From Henckelia pumila (taxonomy: Eukaryota; Streptophyta; Magnoliopsida; Lamiales; Gesneriaceae): 64,000 bases of DNA. Below the pieces are notes generated by a model that saw nothing but the letters and a program-made list of their open reading frames with translations, searched no databases and was not told where the DNA came from. Below are positions 56,661 to 64,000 of the stretch, piece after piece. The stretch covers positions 140,561,402-140,625,401 of the forward strand of contig NC_133122.1 in NCBI RefSeq assembly GCF_033568475.1, in the 5' to 3' direction. The stretch's first letter is position 1. The number at the start of each line of letters is the position of its first letter. Position numbers and translations under genes: made by a program.

Positions 56661-57676
56661 GCCAGGCACGTATATTTATACATCAGTACTACTTGAGCTA
56701 GCCATTTTGACTTTTTTTTTTTTTTATCAACTGTTGGGGGAAGTTTAGGGACGTTAATTTGCTCTCATTGTTAATAATTTATATTATATTAGTCAACAAT
56801 ATTACATTTTTTCTAATTTATTATGTACTTAACAATCGCAGCATTTTGATGAAAAGTCAAGAATGAAGCTGTCTCTTTCGTGTGATTATTGGCAGCATGA
56901 AAAGGTGAATTTGGGATTTAGAACAGCATGAAAGGTGCGAATTAGATCGAAATCAACTTGCCATTGATGATATATCGATGCATCATATTACGTGATACAA
57001 TCGTTATCTAATAAGCTTATCTCTATGCATGATGCCATATGAGATTGGTGAAGGGGGTTAATTGTGAATTTGGGGAATTTTCATGTCATGGAAATAATAT
57101 ATATAATTAATTATCTCCCGGTCCGATCCGTAACGAGAGAGGTCAGGATTCAAACTCTGGTGAAAGCCAAATATCTCCACCTCTTGTAATTTAAAAAAAA
57201 AAGAAAAAGAAAAAAGGCAAATAACTTATATATATTTCTACAATTATATATATATAATCAATAACGATTATATGAAATGTCGTATATATATTATTACAAG
57301 CCAACGTATGTATAGATATATCAATAATCAATTCTAAAGGGGTTATATACTAGCTAATAGATCACATTTGAATCATGCATCTCAAATTAACGTAAGCGGT
57401 AAGTGTCATGTAGGGCCTTTGATAGTACTGATTTGATTTCTTTTATGATTAATCCCTCGTTAAGTAGTCTATTTTAATTTTGCAGAGAATTTTATTCCAT
57501 TTTTTCTTCACTGGAGTTAATAAATGAAAAATATGCTAAATTATGAACAATCAGGGTGTTGAAATGCGTTGGTAGCTGAATAATTTATCATGCAATAATG
57601 GTCCTCAAGGATTCGGATTGATGGAAGAATTAATGAACAAGTTGCTTGGCTAATTAACTAGGTTCACTCAAACAAC
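56661..57676. other. Intergenic
   Basis: AT-rich, no gene or repeat that I can support. Confidence 0.4.
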
Positions 57677-57679
57677 TAA

Positions 57680-57803
57680 GGTAGTATTTTGTAGAGTTTT
57701 TAGAAAACATTTATCAGCTTTTATTTAACAAAATTTTGAAAATTATGAAAATTTTGTAAGAAAAGTCGAAAATTGCTTCCTAGAAGCTCTTCCAAACACT
57801 ACC
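57680..57803. mobile_element. Tourist-like MITE, copy 1 (124 bp)
   Basis: GGTAGTATTTTG at the left pairs with CCAAACACTACC at the right, and the interior is palindromic. The flank TAA is duplicated (57677-57679, 57804-57806). A 3-bp TWA duplication is typical of PIF/Harbinger MITEs. The same family recurs at 63214. Confidence 0.8.
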
Positions 57804-57846
57804 TAAGTATCTTATAATAAATTTTCATCAATACGTTACTGCTAAG

Positions 57847-58724
57847 CAGGGGCGGAGCCAGAACTAAATACAAGGGGGGCCAATAGCAAACTCAAGAAAG
57901 ATCAAATATTTATTATATATAACAATAAAAATTTTAAATATATTATATTTGTATCAAATACTACATTAATATTCATTATAAAAAATTATAAATATATCAT
58001 TATTTCTCGAATCTATTAGAATTTAAAAATTCTCTTTGCAAATCACGAAAAATCATCTACTACTACAAGTGAACTATATCGAACTTTTCATAAATTTGAT
58101 TCTCAATATACAATAGCAAACAATCATTAAGAATTTCACCTTTCATCATACTATGAAGCATAATTCTGACTATATTTATAATATAATTACATATTTAAAA
58201 AAAATAAAGAAATCAATATATTTCAAAATATTAAGAATACCCTCGAGTACATGTTAGAAATAAATGAAACAAAGAAAGTTATTCTAAAAATCGCGTAATA
58301 AAACATTAATGACAATGAATTTTTTTTTTAAAAAAAAACACGTCTCACAAAAATTTAAAAGCGAAATATAATTCAAGAGAGTAAAAAAAATAAAAGAAAG
58401 GAACACACCTTTTATTTTGTATCCTTTAAACAAGATGAAGAGAAGGGGAGGGAAGATAAGAAAAAATTAAAGACCAAATATTGCATGAAAAAATTGAGGT
58501 TGTCATTCGATAAATTATATTTCTCAGTTTTGTAAAATTAATTCAAATAAATAAAAATATATTACTATTTTGAGAGGATAAATAAAGTTATATACAATTT
58601 TTTAGATGAAATACTAACAAAATTACAACACATATATATATATATATAGAACTAAAAAAAAAAAAGTTGGGGGGAGGGAAGGGGGGGCTAAGGCCCCCCA
58701 ACCCATAACATGCCTCCGTCCATG
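57847..58724. mobile_element. Non-autonomous DNA transposon candidate, 878 bp
   Basis: Left end CAGGGGCGGAGCCA, right-end complement CATGGACGGAGGCA (11 of 14 equal). A G-rich run with GGGGGGCTAAGGCCCCCC lies near the right end. The AT-rich middle has no ORF. The flanks (ACTGCTAAG / ACTATAAG) are only partly alike, so the target duplication and superfamily are unsure. Confidence 0.45.
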
Positions 58725-58957
58725 ACTATAAGATGTTAGTAAGATTATCAATAATAAAAAATAATCAATCGCTACAACAAAAATTGGATACAGTGACATT
58801 TGTGGGATGACATTTTTTATAGAGTGTTGGCTAAAATATTTTGTAATGAAACTTGTGGAGAAAAAAAAATTAATTTCATAAAATATAGAACATAATAAGC
58901 TACCCCTATAGTGCATTTTTACAATGTCATTAAATATTAAGTTTTTATTATCTCAAT

Positions 58958-59419
58958 TAGGGGTGCAAACGAACAGAGTCGGTTCGTGAGCTTTACGAGT
59001 TCACTCGATAAATATTTGATTCGTACTTATCGAATTCGAGCCGAATTCGAACATGTTCGAACTTTTTATTGAGCCGAGCTCGAGCCAAAATTATTTTGTT
59101 CGATAGTTCGCAAATAGTTCGCGAGCCTTAATATTTAATTAATATAATATAATTATATAATAAATATATATACATTTCGAACTTTTTCGAACATTTCGAG
59201 CTTTTTGAATTTTGAGTCATAATATCCGAGTAATAGTTCACGAATAGGTTCGAATGTTTCGAGCCGAACTCGAACTTCATTTCGACCCGAGCTCGAGCCA
59301 AAATATTTGAAATTATCGAGCTTCGAATCAAGCTCGAACTCGAATATACTTTTATCGAGCCAATTCGAGCTTTAAAATTTTACCATTATTCGACTCGATT
59401 CGATTCGTTTGCACCCCTA
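58958..59419. mobile_element. Non-autonomous hAT element, 462 bp, TIR TAGGGGTGCAAACGAA
   Basis: The first 16 bases TAGGGGTGCAAACGAA are perfectly inverted at the end (TTCGTTTGCACCCCTA). The 8-bp flank ATCTCAAT is perfectly duplicated (58950-58957, 59420-59427). The interior is filled with TTCGAGC/GCTCGAA-type motifs. Its first 8 bases match those of the element at 27534. Confidence 0.92.
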
Positions 59420-59569
59420 ATCTCAATCCCTCCATTATTTTTTCAATTCCCTCCACCTTTTCCTTTTTATTATCTCAATCCCTCCATTTATTTTTTCAAT
59501 TCCCTCCACCTTTTCCCTCTCAAAAACACGTATACATTTAACTCTAAACACTTACACACACATACAAGT

Positions 59570-59924
59570 AGTGTTCTAAAAAGTTCGCTTAAGCGACGCT
59601 TAATCTCGCTAGCTTAAACTTTAATACGTTTAAGCTCGATTAAGCGACCGCTTTTTAGAACGAAAGATTTTAATTATTTGTTTTTAAAAATGAAAATATT
59701 TTTATAAATATGTATATTTATAGTTTAGAAATTAAATTATCTATTAAATCATATATTTATGGTTAATCTAACATTTTATTTAATGTTTGTCTTAAAATAA
59801 TTAAAATTATAGTAAAAATTGTAAACGTTTTTTCACTCTTAAAGTCGTTCTAAGCTCGCATAAGCTTGAAAAGCTTGAACCTTGACCTCCACATTTCGAC
59901 GCGCATTTTTTTAGAACCTTGCTG
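59570..59924. mobile_element. hAT-type MITE, 355 bp
   Basis: Left AGTGTTCTAAAAAG and right complement CAGCAAGGTTCTAAAAAA share GTTCTAAAAA. ATACAAGT is perfectly duplicated at 59562-59569 and 59925-59932. Subterminal GCTTAAGCGA / TAAGCTCG motifs are in inverted clusters. The left end looks slightly shortened (about 4 bp). Confidence 0.75.
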
Positions 59925-60002
59925 ATACAAGTCAATATTAATATCAATATCAATATCAAAATTATTAATTCTTATTATTAATCTTAAAACTTAAAAGAGT
60001 TA

Positions 60003-60034
60003 AAAAAAAAAAAAGAAAGAAAGAAAGAAAGAAA
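60003..60034. repeat. (GAAA)n microsatellite
   Basis: A-run followed by about five GAAA units. It directly precedes the possible 5' leader at 60035. Confidence 0.8.
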
Positions 60035-60039
60035 ACCCA

Positions 60040-61188
60040 GCCTAAAGCCCCATTCCCGTCGCCTCTCAATCTCAGCCATCTCCTACCTTTGGTTTTCGCC
60101 GCCGCCGCCGCCGCCGCATGTACACTACCGGAGAGGTTTCGACGACCTCTGTTCCAGCAACCTAAGCGTTAAAGCTTTCGATTATGTCCTAAATCACAAG
60201 AAAGAAGCTTTACCCTGTTTCGCGACTGGAGCTGCGCATCTTCTTCTTCGCGATTTCGTCCACTTTTCTAGCTGTTATTGAGCAGGTATCTCATTTTATC
60301 ATTGTTTCTCTTACGCGCACAGATTAAGACGTGTCTCATGTTGTGGGTTCTTCATATTTTTTGGATTTAAACATTCTCTTCGTGTATTGGTTTGTATAAT
60401 CGAGAATATGGAGAAGGAGATGGAGTACATGGTAGAAAACAAACTCGATTTCAAAATTTCAAACAATGTGAATCGATTTCAAAATTTCTACATCTAAAAA
60501 CCAATAGCTCTATTATTAAGTTTTGTTCCTCAATTTTTCTTTGGCATATAATTGTTACAACTTTTATATTCACATTTCAGTGGTTTGAGGAGGCCCTATT
60601 TCTTCATTTTTAGCTAGAAATTGGAAACCTCGTGTCACATTATTTATCACCTTCGTTTTGTTTTGTTTCTGTTTTAAGGTATGAATGCTTTATTCTACAG
60701 CGTGAGAAGTGAATGAAATTTTATATAGTTATAAATTATTCGAGGATTGTACTCTGTAAAAATGCTTGCAACTTCCATGAAATTAACAAGTTAAAGTTTA
60801 TTTATTTTTGAATTTGATTGTTTCCATTTTATTTAGATCTTGGGTGAATTAAATTCATGTGTGAACTTCGGCCATGATTATGCTACTAGGGAATATTCAC
60901 TTCTGAAGCAGCTGATATATGGTGTTTTTAACGTGTTAGTTGTCAGAAGGCATTCATTTTAGATCCCACTGTCTCATAAATATGAAGATTGCGCTATTAG
61001 CCATGAATCTATTTGGACCTTTCCTTCGCAGTAGGACTTTACCATGTGTTTTCAGGAACTCTCTTGCTCTTACTCTTAGTCCTAGTTTTATGTTAAATTT
61101 TACAACCCAAACAGCCAGCTTAGAAACACTTACAACCGGGTTAGTAGGAAAGAAAGATGCTACATGTCAAGGATGGCATTGGATATGA
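60040..61188 (+). CDS. Candidate 5' end of a host gene (two-exon), low confidence
   Basis: 60040-60286 is more GC-rich than its surroundings, has a (GCC)n run at 60097-60117, and ends GAGCAG|GTATCT, so it looks like a 5' leader exon with a donor. A second exon may start after TTTTAG (60961-60962) with an ORF from ATG 60981. That frame reads MKIALLAMNLFGPFLRSRTL and ends WHWI-TGA at 61188; it begins basic and hydrophobic, like a mitochondrial presequence. GTAAG follows the TGA directly, so the frame may be cut short by a mutation or wrongly phased. I do not recognise the protein. It may be an abandoned gene start or a short-ORF transcript. Confidence 0.3.
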
Positions 61189-61589
61189 GTAAGATTTTTA
61201 AGATTTTTAACATTCATTTTCTTGCTTACTGTTCTATAATGTTTATCGAGTATAACTGGAAGGTAGCTTTCAATTCATCATGGTCCACGCCTTACGTTTT
61301 TTTTTTTAGCCTCCATCTCTGCTTCTCTGCTGCTCCTTAAACTTCATTTGTACCTTGGCTAAAATTCTGGAATTATTAATTTATAATTACAAAAGAGGGG
61401 GATAATATTTCGTCTTTCATTTTATTATATATATAGATATTTTCAACATCAGATTGATTATCCTTCAATGTATTTAAGTCATGTTTCGACAGTGTTTGCA
61501 AGACTTTATTTTAAATATTTCTCACTTTTTGCTTATAATTTTCAAACATTTCACCGTCAGAGTAATGAAAGACTGTAGCACTGGTGACG

Positions 61590-63150
61590 CTAAGTCGTGT
61601 CACGCCCAAATTACCCAACTCAAATCAGATAACAAAATATGCAGTAGTGTGAGTAGGGATCGTTTCCGAAAGTAAAATTTAAATAGTGTTCTTAAAATAC
61701 TGAAAATAATAAAAAGGGTTTTTTGGATTTTTAAAAACTACTAAGCAAAAATTAAAATAAGAACTATCAATAAACTAACGAGACTTGGTATCGGTCGACT
61801 ACACCCTTGAAATTATTCATTCGATCATCGATTCCCTAAAAATAATTAATTCACATTGAATATTCATAATTGGAAATTTAATTCCTGTTTCACCTTAATT
61901 TTAGTTAACTAGACACCAGCGTTCTAAGTTAACCCTTACTCCATAAATTAACCCAATACCAGCGATTATATTTAAATCCACGGTAGCATTCAAATGAGTA
62001 AAACTGATGAATCTAGACAACACAAATACCAACAATTGTATTTAATCTAGTCAATTGTTGTTCCTACGATTTAACAAATTCAACAGCCGAAACAATTACG
62101 GATTTGAGTTCTAATTTAGCAATAGATTGTATAGCAAAATTCTAAGGTGATCAATCCTAAAATCTCACATACAAGCATGACAATCAATCCAAAACAACTC
62201 TTGATACGTAATTTGGAATTAAACAATAGAAAACTGAATCTCACAAATAAAATAACTCAAGGGTTTGTCTTTCTCAACCAAGTTCTAAAACTTAGTCAAC
62301 AATATTCATGAATTTTGTAGAAAAATTCATGAAAGAAAATTAAATCTAATAAAAGAGAAAAAACCTAGCCGCCAAGAGAGTTCTTCATGCTTTCTACCGT
62401 CCAAAGATTATTCAGAATCATTCTCAGACTCTAAAATTCGAGATAAATATTTTAATTAAGGCTAGAGTCCTTAAAAATAAAAATTCATAAATTACAGATT
62501 TTTTCACGAACAGACCGTCTCGCTCGATCGCTAAAGATTGACCGATCGAGGGAGAATACCGCTCGATCGGTTGAAGTTTACCGATCGAGCTGCCATCTTC
62601 TCTTGCAAATCTGTACGCACACAGGACCTGCGCAAACGCGCATCTTCAAACCTTCCCATGCGCAAACAAGTAGCGCAGATGGCCAGAACCAAGCGCAAAC
62701 GCGCATGATCTTCTTCAACCACGCTCTAAGTAGCGCAGTCGCGCTTCAACTTCTTCCTTCAGCGCATCATTCACCTTCAATTCTTGCGCAGATCACAAGC
62801 TGCTCTACTTCTTCAATAATTTTGCTGCGTAGCTTCATCGTCTCATGCATGCTGCGCAACAGCTTTGTTCTTTCTCGATTGCGCAGGTCTTCAACATGCA
62901 AGTACTCCAATCTTCTTCTGCTTTTTACTCAACTTTTCTCCTTTGTTCCTATGTTAAACAAAAGACAATGATTAGGAACTATCCAATGCATTTAATCAAT
63001 CAAAATACACCTAATCATCACAAATTAACTCAATCAAACATAGAAAAATACATCACATCAAGCACAGTAGCAGAGATATACATTTTGGGCCTTGCCTTGA
63101 ATTTGCTTGGTGATTTGGGGTTGCAATCCATGAAAGTGGGCCTATAATTT
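61590..63150. repeat. Probable LTR-type repeat or solo LTR fragment
   Basis: TGTCACGCCCAAATTACCC and AGTAGGGATCGTTTCCGAAA near the start are like sequences found in plant Ty3 LTRs. The middle (62520-62590) has two CG-rich hairpins, followed by many GCGCA words (62625-62890). I cannot find a matching end or target duplication, so the limits are rough. The ORF at 62603-62971 has no recognisable domain and is probably an artefact. Confidence 0.4.
62522..62590. repeat. CG-rich inverted repeats in the LTR-like region
   Basis: GCTCGATCGGT (62561-62571) is perfectly mirrored by ACCGATCGAGC (62580-62590) around an 8-base loop. CTCGATCG (62523-62530) / CGATCGAG (62543-62550) forms a second hairpin. 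Confidence 0.75.
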
Positions 63151-63213
63151 GTTCAGCCCAAGATTAAAAATAAATTTGCTTCAGCACACGAAAAGCTTAG
63201 TCCAAACTACTTA

Positions 63214-63339
63214 GGTAGTGTTTGAAAGAGCTTGTAGTAAGCACTTCTCAGCTTTTCGTTAACAAAATTTCACAAAATTTCAAAATTTTGTTAATGAAAA
63301 ACTGATAAGTGCTTCCTAAAAGCTTTTCCAAACACTACC
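63214..63339. mobile_element. Tourist-like MITE, copy 2 (126 bp)
   Basis: GGTAGTGTTTGAAAGAGC at the left, AAGCTTTTCCAAACACTACC at the right, palindromic interior. TTA is duplicated at 63211-63213 and 63340-63342. Same family as 57680-57803. Confidence 0.85.
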
Positions 63340-63342
63340 TTA

Positions 63343-64000
63343 CACTGATCATACAATTGGATTTGGATGTCAAATTTTTACATACAAAACCATCTCCATT
63401 TGAACTGCAATTTGCTCAATTACATAAAATCTACACTCCATAATCAATTACAATTCTTCGTAATTTTTTTTTAAAAAAGGGATATACCTTCCAATTTTTG
63501 TTTTGTGGATGCTTATGTGGCAAAATACTAATAAATAATAAAGGATACCTTAACCACTTCACTAATATCTACTTTTAACGTGTTAGCACCAAAAGAAGCG
63601 AACTCGTGTCATTCTCTATTAGAAAAAGCGTCACGAGACCACACCAAAAAAAACACGTTATAACTTATAATATCTGACATGATATAGATACTAATAAATT
63701 AAGCCAGCGAAAACGCGAGAAGAAAAATACCTTTACCGAACCCAAATTGTAGGTGAAATAAAGAGTACATCGAGAGAGATTGTTGGTGATGTATTTGTTA
63801 TTCTTGAATTTCAAAAAATAAAAATTAAGGTGGGAATTGCATGATTAAATTTGTATTTAAAAGGGATATTATGTATATTCTCAAAACAAAAGAGTGAAAC
63901 AAAAAAGTTCAATGAGTGACCACTGTGATGTTTTTTGATCTGTGAGACGGTTTCACAAAAGTCCTACTCAAATATGTTATACTCCAATAAAAAAAAGAGA
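63343..64000. other. Right window edge, no gene seen
   Basis: AT-rich. TCTGTGAGACGGTTTCAC near 63940 resembles the terminal motif of the 49041 MITE; the element would continue beyond the window. Confidence 0.35.

Noticed and set aside
62603-63147. ORFs of 122 and 100 aa
   Set aside because: They run through GCGCA-rich repeat sequence, with no domain or coding signal; probably LTR sequence.

Overview
The window is nuclear DNA from a flowering plant, most likely a eudicot. It is AT-rich, has spliced genes, and contains two class III peroxidase genes in a background of nested plant transposons (Athila-type and chromovirus Ty3 elements, a Ty1/copia element, MULE, Helitron, hAT, Tourist-like). 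I do not name a species. I see no tRNA, rRNA or CRISPR locus.

1-23.2 kb looks like one large, decayed Mutator-like (MULE) domain. A Ulp1-like cysteine protease pseudogene on the + strand (about 400-3527, continuing at 15321-15429) is followed by tandem repeats (272-bp, ~536-bp and 70-bp families), a small GRF-finger/transmembrane ORF, and a broken MULE transposase on the - strand (19820-22664). An 11.8-kb Athila-type LTR retrotransposon (3528-15320) sits inside the Ulp1 gene. It has a 5-bp target duplication (ACGTG), and joining the flanks restores the protease reading frame.

The main discovery candidate is in that retrotransposon. Between pol and the 3' LTR, where Athila elements usually carry an env-like ORF, there are two extra genes. 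One (10736-11287) is an intact 183-aa ORF with a basic, cysteine-rich block resembling the nucleic-acid-binding proteins of carlavirus-type plant RNA viruses. The other (11476-12114) is a full-length intronless copy of a LONELY GUY (LOG) cytokinin-activating enzyme, broken by two TGA codons. A retroelement carrying both a virus-like regulator and a cytokinin enzyme is unusual.

24.9-38 kb holds two class III peroxidase genes on the + strand (24908-26265 and 36650-38045), each encoding 318 aa. The first has a GC-AG intron; the second lacks the third intron. Between them lie a 718-bp hAT element and a Helitron-like block with two successive 3' termini and internal duplications.

39.3-48.5 kb is a - strand Ty3 chromovirus with 2.65-kb LTRs and a degenerate interior. 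49.8-55.2 kb is a probable hAT element with a - strand Ty1/copia element nested inside it. 56.1-56.55 kb is a small single-exon gene related to DUF688-type proteins. The rest contains several small DNA transposons, a possible 5' gene end near 60-61.2 kb, and an LTR-like repeat at 61.6-63.15 kb. Only the two peroxidases and the DUF688-like gene look like ordinary functional host genes.
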